64,000 bases of DNA. Origin: Ancylothrix sp. D3o (lineage in GTDB: Bacteria > Cyanobacteriota > Cyanobacteriia > Cyanobacteriales > Oscillatoriaceae). The notes beneath the pieces were generated by a model that was given only the letters and a program-made list of their open reading frames with translations, searched no databases and was not told the origin of the DNA. Shown here one piece after another: positions 1 through 10,667 of the stretch. The translations under genes and the position numbers were made by a program. The stretch covers positions 372,001 to 436,000 of the forward strand of contig NZ_JAMXEX010000001.1 of assembly GCF_025370775.1 (NCBI RefSeq). Direction: 5' to 3'. Position 1 is the stretch's first letter. Each line of letters begins with the position of its first letter.

Positions 1-25
1 TCCTACCGTTATCTATCGAAACCGC

Positions 26-1114
26 TTAAATTTCTGTTTCTGTTTCGCTGAGGCGGACTTGCAGGGGTATTTTTTCTGCTGGTTTGTCTTGAACTCTTGT
101 TAATAGCAGTTGGTTTTCTGTTGCGGCTATACCCCGTTTGACATTCAGTATTTGGGCAATGTTATCGCGCTGATTGATTAAATATATACTCAGCAAGGTC
201 AGGCAAACTCCTGCTGTTTGTAAGGGACTGAGCATTTCTCCTAAGAATAAGTTGCCAAAGAGTAGGGCAAAGACGGGAGTTAAGAAGGTTAAGGCGCTGA
301 GACTGGTGAGGTTACCGCTGGATGCAAAGTAAAAAAATAAACCATAGGCAATTGCACTGCCAAAGACTGTGGCGTAAGCTAATCCTAGCCAGCCGGCTAA
401 GTCTAGGTTCTGCCATTGTTGGGTTTCGGTGACGGCGGAGAGGGCAAATAAGGGTAAGCCGCCTATGATCATGTGCCAGCCTGTGGCGACGACGGGATCT
501 GCATATTGGCTGACTTTGCGTATGGTGACGGTGCCGAGGGCCATTGATAGGGCTGCTAGTAGCATTAACCATTCGCCGCTTTGGAATAGGGAGGTGGCTA
601 GGTTTTGCCCTGGTTCAAAATTTTGGCTAATTGCAGAAAAGTGTCCTTGTAGTATTTCGAGTATCCATTGATCGGGTAAGCCTATGCAGCTAATGCCTAA
701 AACGCCGATTAATAGCCCTAACCATCCCCATATTCCTATTTGTTCGGCAAATAAAAATCTGCATAATATGGCGACGGCTAAGGGTTGGGAGTCTATCATT
801 ACTGAGCCGAGTCCGGCGCCGGTTCTGACTAAGCCTTGGGCTAAAAAGCCTTGAAACATGGCTGCATCTACTACGGCAAATAGGCTGATCCATAACCAGG
901 CTTTCCAGCCTTTGGGTTGGGATCTACCGGCTAAATGGGCTGCTGCTAAGACTAGCAGGCCGGCTGGAACTAGGCGCACACCGGCTACAAAAAATGCTGT
1001 TGTGTTGGGGATGGCGCTTTTCATGGCTACCATTGCTGTCCCCCAGAGGAAAAATGGTGCGATTAATAGCAGTGTGTAATAGGGGATTTTTGAAGTGTTG
1101 ACTGATGATTGCAT
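26..1114 (-). CDS. DMT-superfamily (EamA) membrane transporter
   Basis: Ten-TM drug/metabolite transporter of the EamA family, about 362 aa from the chosen start, which is the usual size. Two EamA repeats are visible: the first begins at PFFLWGTAMVAMKS, and the second ends in the LTPVFALLFGNLFLGE segment typical of the family. Substrate cannot be told from sequence; relatives export amino acids or metabolites from the cytoplasm. The open frame extends upstream to 1327, but those 71 residues are polar and unlike the family, so I start at the ATG ending at 1114, just before the first membrane segment. No clear Shine-Dalgarno is seen there. It is divergent from sppA. Confidence 0.85.
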   Translation of the reverse strand: MQSSVNTSKIPYYTLLLIAPFFLWGTAMVAMKSAIPNTTAFFVAGVRLVPAGLLVLAAAHLAGRSQPKGWKAWLWISLFAVVDAAMFQGFLAQGLVRTGAGLGSVMIDSQPLAVAILCRFLFAEQIGIWGWLGLLIGVLGISCIGLPDQWILEILQGHFSAISQNFEPGQNLATSLFQSGEWLMLLAALSMALGTVTIRKVSQYADPVVATGWHMIIGGLPLFALSAVTETQQWQNLDLAGWLGLAYATVFGSAIAYGLFFYFASSGNLTSLSALTFLTPVFALLFGNLFLGEMLSPLQTAGVCLTLLSIYLINQRDNIAQILNVKRGIAATENQLLLTRVQDKPAEKIPLQVRLSETETEI

Positions 1115-1505
1115 GGAGTTTTTTTGATTGATGTTTTTTTTGGTTTCTTTGGCCTGCGCGATTTCTGGGGCCGGTGTTGCATGGCCCAGCCTCTTCAATT
1201 TTAGCGAATTATGTAATTTTGTTAAGAAATCTGAGTGTATTGCGTCTACAGTTCTTAACAAACTCTCAAGAATTGAGGGCAACAGAAGCGGTGATCCGCA
1301 CTCTCCAAAGTTTCGGGCATCGGGCAAACTAGAATAGATGGCAGAAGATTATTGTCACGCCTTCTTGTCTGGCTTCAGAAAGTGGGCTTGTCAAAATTAT
1401 CCTTAATGTTAGGCTGGGTGTGAAATTTTTTCACGCTGGGATGCGGGATATCATCTGTACAAAAAACCAAACTATTGTTTAGACCCCAAGGGGATTTTTA
1501 ATTGC
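1115..1505. promoter_or_regulatory. Divergent intergenic region, transporter / sppA
   Basis: About 390 bp between two divergent genes, so it should carry both promoters. A perfect 6-bp hairpin, GTGAAATTTTTTCAC, lies at 1420-1434. A purine-rich AAGGGGA at 1488-1494 lies 11 bases before the sppA ATG and may serve as its ribosome binding site. I see no gene here. Confidence 0.4.
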
Positions 1506-2324
1506 ATGATTTGGCCGTTTAAACCGAGTTTTCGTAAACAAATTGCTCGCATTGAAGTTACGGGTGCAATTGCCGGTGCAACTCGTAAACAAGTTTTAGA
1601 AGCGCTAAAAACTATTGAGGAAAAGAAGTTTCCTGCTCTGCTTTTACGCATTGACAGTCCGGGCGGGACAGTGGGGGATTCTCAAGAAATTTATAGTGCT
1701 TTAAAAAAGTTAGGCGAAAAAGTTAAAATTGTTGCCAGTTTTGGCAATATTTCGGCTTCTGGTGGGGTGTATATCGCTATGGGTGCTCATCATATTGTGG
1801 CGAACCCAGGCACGATTACCGGCAGCATTGGGGTGATTCTTCGCGGCAATAATATTGAGCGGTTGCTGGAAAAAATTGGCGTTTCTTTTAAGGTGATTAA
1901 ATCGGGGCCGTATAAAGATATTTTGTCTTTTGACCGCGAATTAACTGAGGCCGAAAAAGAAATTTTGCAGCAGCTTATTGATACGAGTTACGGCCAGTTT
2001 GTGCAAACGGTGGCTGAGGCGAGAAAGTTGGCGGTTGAAACGGTAAAAAGTTTTGCGGATGGTCGCATTTTTACTGGGGAACAAGCTTTAAACTTGGGGG
2101 TGATTGACCGGCTGGGTACGGAAGAAGACGCTCGCCGCTGGGCTGCGGAACTGGTGGGGTTAGATCCTGAAAAAACCCGCTGTTATACTTTTGAAGAACG
2201 CAAACCACCGCTGAGTCGGATTTTGGGAAGTTCGCAAGCGAGTTCTAAATTCTCTGCCGGTGTGGGTTGGTTAGACTTTGAATTGTCTACCAGCGGTCAA
2301 CCTTTGTGGATGTACCGGCCTTAA
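1506..2324 (+). CDS. sppA: Signal peptide peptidase SppA, short form (S49)
   Basis: Membrane-associated serine protease of family S49 that degrades leftover signal peptides. At 272 aa it is the short, single-domain form rather than the duplicated 600-aa E. coli type. The nucleophile is the serine in the SASGG segment (about residue 85). The general base is the lysine of SGPYKD (about residue 137), which matches the Ser-Lys dyad of the family. RIDSPGGTVGDS near residue 48 is the conserved oxyanion/strand motif. There is no obvious N-terminal membrane anchor, only a short hydrophobic start. It is followed 125 bp later by aroH in the same direction, so co-transcription is possible. Confidence 0.92.
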   Translation: MIWPFKPSFRKQIARIEVTGAIAGATRKQVLEALKTIEEKKFPALLLRIDSPGGTVGDSQEIYSALKKLGEKVKIVASFGNISASGGVYIAMGAHHIVANPGTITGSIGVILRGNNIERLLEKIGVSFKVIKSGPYKDILSFDRELTEAEKEILQQLIDTSYGQFVQTVAEARKLAVETVKSFADGRIFTGEQALNLGVIDRLGTEEDARRWAAELVGLDPEKTRCYTFEERKPPLSRILGSSQASSKFSAGVGWLDFELSTSGQPLWMYRP

Positions 2325-2449
2325 GTAAGGCGCTAGGTGCAATTTTAGGTTTTAAAGTGTGTTTTAATGCCTAAAATTGTGCCTGGGCAATCAAGTCAAA
2401 TGTCTAAAATCTAAATTCTAAATTTTGTAATCCCAGGAGGTTTTTTGGC

Positions 2450-2830
2450 GTGGAGTGGAAAGTAAGGGCAATTCGTGGCGCTACAACTGTTTCAGAAAAT
2501 ACGGTTGAAGCAATTCAAGAGGCGGTAACTGAACTGTTGGATGAGTTAGAGTCACGCAATGATTTAGATCCTGAAAATATTATTAGCGTCACTTTTTCTG
2601 TAACGCGCGATATTGATGTTATCTTTCCTGCTGCTATTGCCAGAAGTCGTCCTGGGTGGGATAATGTGGCTCTTTTGGATGTTCAGCAAATGCACGTTGA
2701 GGGCAGTTTGCCTCGCTGTATTCGCTTTTTAATTCATGTTAATTTGCCGGTTCTTCAAGACCGCATTTATCACCCCTATTTACGCCTCGCTCAAAATCTT
2801 CGTCCTGATCGGAGTTTAAGTTTAAGTTAG
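2450..2830 (+). CDS. aroH: Chorismate mutase, AroH class
   Basis: Monofunctional chorismate mutase of the trimeric AroH fold, converting chorismate to prephenate for phenylalanine and tyrosine synthesis. Length 126 aa is typical of the Bacillus AroH family. Diagnostic stretches are RAIRGATTVSENT at the N-terminus, FSVTRDIDVIFPA, and CIRFLIHVN, which carry the active-site arginines. Translation starts at GTG (2450), fixed by a strong AGGAGG at 2435-2440. The stop is followed at once by a long perfect inverted repeat that separates it from convergent crtR. Confidence 0.93.
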   Translation: MEWKVRAIRGATTVSENTVEAIQEAVTELLDELESRNDLDPENIISVTFSVTRDIDVIFPAAIARSRPGWDNVALLDVQQMHVEGSLPRCIRFLIHVNLPVLQDRIYHPYLRLAQNLRPDRSLSLS

Positions 2831-2832
2831 TG

Positions 2833-2877
2833 ATTTGTCAGTAGAGACGTTTTGGCAGAACGTCTCTACTGACAAAT
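2833..2877. terminator. Perfect 19-bp inverted repeat between aroH and crtR
   Basis: Arms ATTTGTCAGTAGAGACGTT (2833-2851) and its exact complement (2859-2877) enclose a 7-base loop. It fills nearly all of the 52 bp between two convergent stop codons, so it probably acts as a bidirectional terminator. The core GTAGAGACGTT resembles a short palindromic repeat I associate with filamentous cyanobacteria, so it may also be a MITE-like repeat. Confidence 0.8.
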
Positions 2878-2882
2878 GACGA

Positions 2883-3779
2883 TTAGAGTTGTTTGGTGGC
2901 TTCGCTGTGGTGATGAAAGCGAATGCCTATAAAGATGTCGTAAACAAAACTCCAAAAGCTTTTTCCTTGTAATAATCCCAGGGTTTGTTCGCAACCTTTG
3001 GCATCTAATAAGGGTTTGGTTGCTTCGTAGGCGGGTTTGTAGTAGTACCAAGGAATTGCAGGCCACAAATGATGTATGAGATGGTAGTTTTGTCCCATAA
3101 TTAAGATGTTTAAAATGGCGTTTGGGTAAACTCTGGCATTTTTCCAGCGGTCTTGTTCTACAAAGGGCCGGTGAGGTAAATAATCAAAAAATAATCCCAA
3201 GGCTATACCGACAACTAAGGCCGGTAAAAACCAAAAGTTGAGGATGTAACCCAAATGATCATGCTGGCAAGCAATATAGACGATACTGCCCACAAAAAGC
3301 CGGCTTAAAAACCATTCCAGCAATTCCCATTTTTTCCACAAACGTCTTTTGAAAAAGAAGACTTCGTGGTAAAAAAATCTGGCTGCAATTAAAAACAGGG
3401 GCCCGCCGGTGGAAACAAAGTGATCCGGGTCGTTTTTGGGGTCGTTAACGTGGGCGTGGTGTTGCAAATGCACGCGGGTAAATACCGGAAAGGCAAACCC
3501 TAGCATTAAAGCACTGCCGTGCCCTAACAGCGCGTTGACAATTCGGTTGCGATGGGCAACATTGTGAGAGGCATCGTGAATGACTGTGCCTACTAAATGT
3601 AGGGCAAGCACGTTTGTGCAAAAGCAACACCAGTCTACCCAGTGAAAAAACCAGTACCCTATGTGAGAACTGGCGAACATGGCGACTGCACCTAAAAACA
3701 TAATTAAAGTCGGGTTTACGTCCCCTGGAGGCCCGACAAATTGTTTAGGAACTGTCAGCGGCTGCGTTGCCTCCGACAT
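2883..3779 (-). CDS. crtR: Beta-carotene hydroxylase CrtR
   Basis: Membrane di-iron hydroxylase of the fatty-acid-desaturase superfamily that adds the 3-hydroxyl to beta-ionone rings, giving zeaxanthin and, in many cyanobacteria, the end groups of myxoxanthophyll. The three histidine clusters are visible: HDASHNVAH (about residues 68-76), HLQHHAH (104-110) and HLIHH (233-237). Several hydrophobic segments separate them. Length 298 aa and the N-terminus MSEATQPLTVPKQF fit cyanobacterial CrtR. A GGAG lies about 12 bases upstream of the ATG. It is transcribed alone, convergent with aroH. Confidence 0.95.
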   Translation of the reverse strand: MSEATQPLTVPKQFVGPPGDVNPTLIMFLGAVAMFASSHIGYWFFHWVDWCCFCTNVLALHLVGTVIHDASHNVAHRNRIVNALLGHGSALMLGFAFPVFTRVHLQHHAHVNDPKNDPDHFVSTGGPLFLIAARFFYHEVFFFKRRLWKKWELLEWFLSRLFVGSIVYIACQHDHLGYILNFWFLPALVVGIALGLFFDYLPHRPFVEQDRWKNARVYPNAILNILIMGQNYHLIHHLWPAIPWYYYKPAYEATKPLLDAKGCEQTLGLLQGKSFWSFVYDIFIGIRFHHHSEATKQL

Positions 3780-4414
3780 TGTTGTATTTACTCCTTATTG
3801 TTAATAACTGTGGGGCATTGTAAGCTATTTTTGAAAAAAAATAAAGTTTTATGACAAAATTTCATCCCTTAGTTGGTAATATCTAAGAATCTTTAAACTA
3901 TAGGCCAAACGCAAAAAATCGTTTTTTTGGCCCCGCGTTAACTTTAGTTAGATACTCTCCAAGTTTTTTTAAGCACATTATACTAATTTTTGTTTTTTTT
4001 ATATGTTTGCTCCTTCTGTGCCGATCTCCTAATCTCTGGAAAAAAGTCCCTAATAAACATCCACCTTATATTTTCTGGCGGTGCTATTATCGAGCCTGCG
4101 TTGGAATATATAGCCGGTGAATGCCTATTTTAATTCAGCGGTCAAGTTCGCTGCGAACATTTTTAGCGTTCCTGAATCTTGTATAAAGTCCATAGGGCCA
4201 ATACTCTATTTTTTCTTGAACAAGTCCCAGCAGCGCTGATGCCAGACTATCCCCTCGATAAGCGGGTCAGGTGGTGAATTTTGATTGCCATCAATAAATA
4301 AGCCGGCAACTCAAACTATAAAATGTTAATGAGACAGGGTGGAATGCGATAGCCATCAGCAAGGATGCCGAGTTTTTTGCGAGCAACAGCGATTTATTTA
4401 AGTGAAATTATGTC
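3780..4414. other. 635-bp intergenic region, crtR / histidine kinase
   Basis: Divergent spacer that should hold the promoters of crtR and the downstream kinase. It is AT-rich near crtR. I see no convincing small gene, RNA gene or repeat in it. Confidence 0.4.
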
Positions 4415-6655
4415 ATGGAACTAACAACCTCTTGGTTACACCGGTTATCTTCAATCTTTGCGATTTCTCCTCAAACTCAACTAATGAATCAACTCAGCCA
4501 CCCCGACAAACAAAGCGCCTTGTTGCGAAAAATTATTGATCGTATTCGTAACTCGCTAGAGTTAAAAGTTGTGCTGCAAACTGCCGTTGATGAAGTAGCT
4601 AGTTTGCTGAATTTAGATCGATGTAGTTTTTTGTGGTACTACAGCGATACTCAACGAGTGCAAGTTGTTTGCGAGTGTATTTGCGGGGAAGGTTCTCCCT
4701 CATCTGTGGGGTATCACCCCCTCGAAAGTTTTGGCAACAACGGCACCGCTATTGCTCAAGGTTCTTTAATTGTAAATTATGGTCAACAGGTTAATTCCGC
4801 CGGCCTTCTTTCGGTGACTCGTTTGCTTTCTGGGATGGCAAAATATTCTCAATTTACCAGAACTCACCAAGCTGAAAATAAAAGTGTTTTAGGTTCAGTT
4901 TCTAACTTATTAATTCCCGTCAAAAGTAAATCAGGTTGGATAGGATTTATTGCCTGTTTGTGCGATCATCCCCGTCGCTGGAAAAGTGGAGAAATAGAAT
5001 TTTTGGAATCCCTCGCTCAACAGTTAGAAATTGCCATCCGTCAAGCTCAACTTTATGAGCAAACTCAAAAACAAGCCCAACGCGAACAATTAGTTAATCA
5101 AATCACTAGCCAAACTCGTCAAAGTTTAAATTTAGAGACGATTCTTAGCTCGGCAATTGCTCAATTAATGGAAGCATTAAAAGCAGACAGATGTTTAGTT
5201 CATTTGGTAGAACATGATGAAATAGAAGACGGCAAAAGCGGTTATATTTTATCAGAAGAAGAACTCGAAGAAGCAGCTAAATTAGTTGGTTTCCGTCGCC
5301 GGCATTTGTTTGAAGTTTGCCGAGATCCTTTTCCCCCATCTGTAGAGTATTTTGACACACACGGGCCGATAACTAACTGGGTGATTCAACACCGGCAACA
5401 GGTTGTAATTTCTGATGTCACTCAAGATCCGCGTATTGATAGCAACAATTCTGAATACGAACAAGCTCAAATTAAATCCTCGTTGGTGGTGCCGGTGCAG
5501 GCAAATAATCAACTTCATGCTATTCTTTACCTAAATCAATGTTCTCATACTCGTTATTGGTCAAAAAATGACCTCGAACTTTCTCAAGCCGTCGCCGATC
5601 AATTAGCGATTTCTATTCATCAAGCTTATCTTTATGCTAGGGCAAAAGCCGCCGCTGCCACCGCCACCGCTCAAGCGCAACAATTGGCTCAACTTTTAGA
5701 AGACTTACAGCAAAGTCAAGCCCAATTAATTCAAACAGAAAAAATGTCTAGTTTGGGGCAATTGGTGGCCGGTGTTGCCCACGAAATTAATAACCCCGTC
5801 AATTTTATTTATGGCAATCTCAAATACGCTAACAACTATATTGAAGAGTTGTTAGACTTGGTGGGACTCTACCAAAAATATTATCCAGAACCGCCCCCAG
5901 AAATTCAAGAACACAGCGAAACTATCGATTTGGAGTTTTTGCGGGATGATTTGGTTAAATTGCTGGCATCGATGAAAATTGGCGCTGATAGAATTCGCCA
6001 AATTGTCTTATCTTTACGGAATTTTTCTCGCGTTGATCAAGCAGAAATGAAGCTGGTTGATTTGCATGAAGGCATCGATAATACTTTGCTGATTTTGCAA
6101 AATCGTCTCAAATGCAACGGCACATTACGCGCGATAGAAGTTGTCAAAGACTACGGTAAATTACCGCCAGTTGAGTGCTACGCCGGCAGTTTGAATCAAG
6201 TATTTATGAATATTATTACCAACGCCATTGACGCTTTAGAACCTCTCAGAAACGGTGAGAAGCCCAAAGGGAAAGAATGCCAAAACGATGCCTGTACAGA
6301 AGAAGTTAAGCCCACAATTTCTATTTGTACCGAAATAGATAATAGCCATGTTAGAATCCGAATTGCTGATAATGGCCCCGGCATTAGTGAAGCAGCAAAA
6401 GGCAAATTATTTGATCCGTTTTTTACAACAAAGCCGGTGGGAAAAGGCACCGGCCTGGGTTTATCGATCAGCTATAGAATTATTGTCGAAAAACACAAAG
6501 GAAACCTTTCTTGTATTTCCGAACTCGGCAAAGGCACAGAATTTCAGATCGAAATTCCCCGATCTCCTGCCATTAGCAAAAATGAAGAGGCCGGTCAGAA
6601 AAAGGAGGTTTTGGCAGCCACAATGGCTTCTGCATCCCCACCAGACAGCAAGTAA
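4415..6655 (+). CDS. GAF-GAF sensor histidine kinase
   Basis: Soluble sensor kinase of 746 aa. Two GAF domains (about residues 45-205 and 230-410) are followed by a Gln/Ala-rich coiled linker, a HisKA-type helix with phospho-acceptor His456 in AGVAHEINNP, and a HATPase domain with NGPGI and KGTGLGLS motifs (about 640-690). The first GAF begins RSLL-like after a short N-terminus, so there is no membrane segment. No cysteine in a clear bilin-attachment context is evident, so I do not call it a phytochrome. No response regulator is adjacent; the partner is unknown. The C-terminal 30 residues after the kinase domain are not recognisable. Confidence 0.88.
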   Translation: MELTTSWLHRLSSIFAISPQTQLMNQLSHPDKQSALLRKIIDRIRNSLELKVVLQTAVDEVASLLNLDRCSFLWYYSDTQRVQVVCECICGEGSPSSVGYHPLESFGNNGTAIAQGSLIVNYGQQVNSAGLLSVTRLLSGMAKYSQFTRTHQAENKSVLGSVSNLLIPVKSKSGWIGFIACLCDHPRRWKSGEIEFLESLAQQLEIAIRQAQLYEQTQKQAQREQLVNQITSQTRQSLNLETILSSAIAQLMEALKADRCLVHLVEHDEIEDGKSGYILSEEELEEAAKLVGFRRRHLFEVCRDPFPPSVEYFDTHGPITNWVIQHRQQVVISDVTQDPRIDSNNSEYEQAQIKSSLVVPVQANNQLHAILYLNQCSHTRYWSKNDLELSQAVADQLAISIHQAYLYARAKAAAATATAQAQQLAQLLEDLQQSQAQLIQTEKMSSLGQLVAGVAHEINNPVNFIYGNLKYANNYIEELLDLVGLYQKYYPEPPPEIQEHSETIDLEFLRDDLVKLLASMKIGADRIRQIVLSLRNFSRVDQAEMKLVDLHEGIDNTLLILQNRLKCNGTLRAIEVVKDYGKLPPVECYAGSLNQVFMNIITNAIDALEPLRNGEKPKGKECQNDACTEEVKPTISICTEIDNSHVRIRIADNGPGISEAAKGKLFDPFFTTKPVGKGTGLGLSISYRIIVEKHKGNLSCISELGKGTEFQIEIPRSPAISKNEEAGQKKEVLAATMASASPPDSK

Positions 6656-6782
6656 AATTTTCAGCCTTTCCTCAACTTTGCCTGAACTCAGCAAATATGA
6701 ACAATTGTAAACCTGCCAACTCGCAATAGCTACAATGGTAAGCTTACTATGGCATTTAAGATACAAATAAGGTGAAGTCTAA

Positions 6783-7844
6783 ATGACTGGGTTAACCCAG
6801 CTACCCTATTTACTAAGGGCAGCGCGAGGCGAAGTGCTTGACCGGCCCCCCGTGTGGATGATGCGGCAAGCCGGCCGGTACATGAAAGAGTACCGCGACT
6901 TACGGCAAAAATATCCCTCGTTCCGCGAACGTTCCGAAAACGTCGATCTCGCCCTTGAAATCTCCCTCCAACCGTTTCGGGCCTTCCAGCCAGACGGCGT
7001 AATTCTATTTTCCGACATTCTTACCCCCCTGCCGGGGCTGGGCATTCCTTTTGATATCATCGAAAGCAAAGGGCCAATCATCGACCCGCCCATCCGCACC
7101 GCAGAACAAGTTAAAAATCTCCTTCCCTTCAACCCCGCTGAATGTGTGCCTTTTGTGGGAGAAATCTTGCAAACTTTACGCAAAGAAGTAGGCAATAAAG
7201 CGACGGTATTAGGCTTTGTGGGAGCACCTTGGACGCTCGCCGCCTACGCCATTGAAGGAAAATCTTCCAAAGACTACACGATCATTAAAAGCATGGCCTT
7301 CTCGGAACCGGCCATCTTACATGAATTGTTAGGCAAAATTGCCGATGCAATCGCTGTGTATGTCCGCTATCAAATCGACGCCGGTGCCCAAGTGGTGCAA
7401 ATGTTCGATTCTTGGGCCGGCCATCTTTCGCCCCAAGACTACGATATCTTTGCCTTGCCTTACCAGCAGCGTGTTGTCCAACAAGTCAAAGCCACCCACC
7501 CCGACACCCCAATGATTTTGTATATCAATGGCAGTGCCGGTTTGCTAGAACGCATGGCCCAGTCTGGTGTCGATATCGTCAGCCTTGACTGGACAGTGGA
7601 CATGGCAGAAGCGCGTAAACGTCTCGGCCCAAATGTCGGGGTACAAGGAAACATCGATCCCTGCGCCTTATTTGGTTCCAAAGACTTTATCCGCCAGCGT
7701 ATCCTCGACACCATCCGCAAAGCCGGCAACCGAGGCCATATTCTGAATTTGGGTCATGGTATTATCGCCAACACCCCAGAAGAAAACGCCGCTTACTTCT
7801 TTGAAACTGCCAAACAAGCAGATCAATTGATGGCCCGCGCCTAA
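6783..7844 (+). CDS. hemE: Uroporphyrinogen decarboxylase
   Basis: Converts uroporphyrinogen III to coproporphyrinogen III in the shared haem and chlorophyll pathway. At 353 aa it has full family length. The N-terminal signature [17 protein letters not shown] and the internal [16 protein letters not shown] are both intact; the active-site Asp lies in [10 protein letters not shown]. An AAGGTGA at 6768-6774 precedes the ATG by 8 bases. A strong hairpin with a T-run follows (7873-7909), so it is probably monocistronic. Confidence 0.98.
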   Translation: MTGLTQLPYLLRAARGEVLDRPPVWMMRQAGRYMKEYRDLRQKYPSFRERSENVDLALEISLQPFRAFQPDGVILFSDILTPLPGLGIPFDIIESKGPIIDPPIRTAEQVKNLLPFNPAECVPFVGEILQTLRKEVGNKATVLGFVGAPWTLAAYAIEGKSSKDYTIIKSMAFSEPAILHELLGKIADAIAVYVRYQIDAGAQVVQMFDSWAGHLSPQDYDIFALPYQQRVVQQVKATHPDTPMILYINGSAGLLERMAQSGVDIVSLDWTVDMAEARKRLGPNVGVQGNIDPCALFGSKDFIRQRILDTIRKAGNRGHILNLGHGIIANTPEENAAYFFETAKQADQLMARA

Positions 7845-7872
7845 CCACTCAGGTGTCAGCCGGCAGTTTTTG

Positions 7873-7909
7873 TAGGTTGGGTTGAAAAACCCAACCTATA
7901 ACTTTTTTT
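7873..7909 (+). terminator. Intrinsic terminator after hemE
   Basis: Arms TAGGTTGGGTT and AACCCAACCTA enclose GAAA, followed closely by TAACTTTTTTT. A closely similar hairpin follows alaS at 23617, so this is also a recurring element. Confidence 0.8.
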
Positions 7910-8025
7910 GTGCCAGAAACTTCTAAAATTATTCCTAGTTCTTATTAAAGTGTTCCTTAGCGAATCACAACACCCAAATTAAGGGCGGGTAAGGCATCAA
8001 AGACGCTATCCCCGAATTACCAACT

Positions 8026-8979
8026 ATGAAAAAAATTCTCATCACCGGCGCGAGTGGATGTATTGGTCATTACATCAGCGAAACCTTAATACAGCAAACC
8101 AACCACGAATTATATCTGTTTGTCCGCACACCCGAAAAACTGAAAATTGATTGCACAGTTCGCCCTGGTGTTCATATCATCCAAGGCGATATGGTGGAAA
8201 TTGAAAAGTATGGCGCATTAATCAAAAACATTGATGTGGCAGTGTTGACAGCGACCGCTTGGGGAGGGATCAAAGCAGTTTGTGATGTAAACGTCAATAA
8301 AACAATTCAACTAATGAAAATGCTAGAAGCGGGGAAATGTGAACACATTATTTATTTTTCTACCGCCAGCATTTTAGGCCGCAATAACGAATTATTACCC
8401 CAAGCCGGCCAACTGGGTACAGACTATATAAGCTCAAAATATGAATGTTACGGGCAATTTTCCCGCTTACCCCTAGCCAAAATGGTAACAACTCTCTATC
8501 CTACTTTAGTCTTAGGAGGAGATGAAAATAAACCGTTTTCTCACCTTACCTCTGGGTTGCCACAAGTGGTTAAATGGATTGATTTAATCCGCTTTTTAAA
8601 AGCTGATGGCAGTTTCCATTTTATTCACGGCAAAGATATCGCCGCTGTAGTAAATCACCTGATTGATAATCCTCCAGGCGAAGGAGAAAACCGAAGTTTA
8701 GTATTAGGAACTGAACCGGTGACAGTCAATCAAGCCGTAGAAACTGCCTGCGAATATTTAGGAAAAGAAATTAAATTTCGCGTTGATTTAAGTCCGACTT
8801 TAGCTAATGTGATTATTAAGGTTTTTCGCATTCAAATGGCTGCTTGGGATCGCTTTTGTTTGGAATACCGGCATTTTACTTATCAAAATCCTGTTAATCC
8901 TGGGACTTTTGGGCTGCCGGTTTATTGCAAAAGTTTTACTGATTTATTGAAAGTAAGTGGTGTTCCTCAAAAAAGTTAA
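8026..8979 (+). CDS. NAD(P)-dependent epimerase/dehydratase family protein
   Basis: Extended short-chain dehydrogenase of 317 aa. The N-terminal Rossmann motif GASGCIGH (residues 7-14) and a catalytic YxxxK (YISSK, near residue 133) preceded by a serine in STASI are visible. Overall shape fits nucleotide-sugar epimerases, flavonol-reductase-like and 3-beta-HSD-like enzymes. The substrate cannot be inferred, as no sugar or pigment pathway genes adjoin. It stands alone between the hemE terminator and the hairpin shared with convergent gap1. Confidence 0.8.
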   Translation: MKKILITGASGCIGHYISETLIQQTNHELYLFVRTPEKLKIDCTVRPGVHIIQGDMVEIEKYGALIKNIDVAVLTATAWGGIKAVCDVNVNKTIQLMKMLEAGKCEHIIYFSTASILGRNNELLPQAGQLGTDYISSKYECYGQFSRLPLAKMVTTLYPTLVLGGDENKPFSHLTSGLPQVVKWIDLIRFLKADGSFHFIHGKDIAAVVNHLIDNPPGEGENRSLVLGTEPVTVNQAVETACEYLGKEIKFRVDLSPTLANVIIKVFRIQMAAWDRFCLEYRHFTYQNPVNPGTFGLPVYCKSFTDLLKVSGVPQKS

Positions 8980-9034
8980 TGGCTTGCCGGTGGGGGCAAT
9001 TTTTCTGTGGTTGTTTGGGATTATGAGATAAGAG

Positions 9035-9083
9035 TTTTTTAACCGCCGATGAATTGCAGGCAAGATGCCTGCCCCACAGATGG
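9035..9083 (+). repeat. Dispersed 50-bp repeat, copy 1
   Basis: TTTTTTAACCGC, then a short variable part, then GCAGGCAAGATGCCTGCC and CCACAGATGG. An inverted copy lies at 10405-10454, so gap1 is bracketed by the pair. Shorter, diverged relatives occur near 55281 and 60848. The core is itself palindromic (GCAGGCAAGATGCCTGC). Confidence 0.75.
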
Positions 9084-9138
9084 GTTATTTGTTGGTGTTT
9101 GGGGTTAGGGGCGCTTTTTTAGGCGGGTTTGCTATTAG

Positions 9139-9171
9139 AAAAACCCGGTTTGTTTGAGAAACCGGGTTTTT
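9139..9171. terminator. Bidirectional terminator, epimerase / gap1
   Basis: Perfect 13-bp arms AAAAACCCGGTTT and AAACCGGGTTTTT around a 7-base loop. The A-run on one side and T-run on the other let it work on both strands, between two convergent genes. Confidence 0.85.
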
Positions 9172-9210
9172 AAAAACTTGTGTTTACGGGATAAGTTGGG
9201 ATTGGGAAAA

Positions 9211-10667
<1,457 letters not shown>

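Noticed and set aside
4415-6655. Phytochrome-like photoreceptor
   Set aside because: GAF domains are present but I found no PHY domain or convincing chromophore cysteine.
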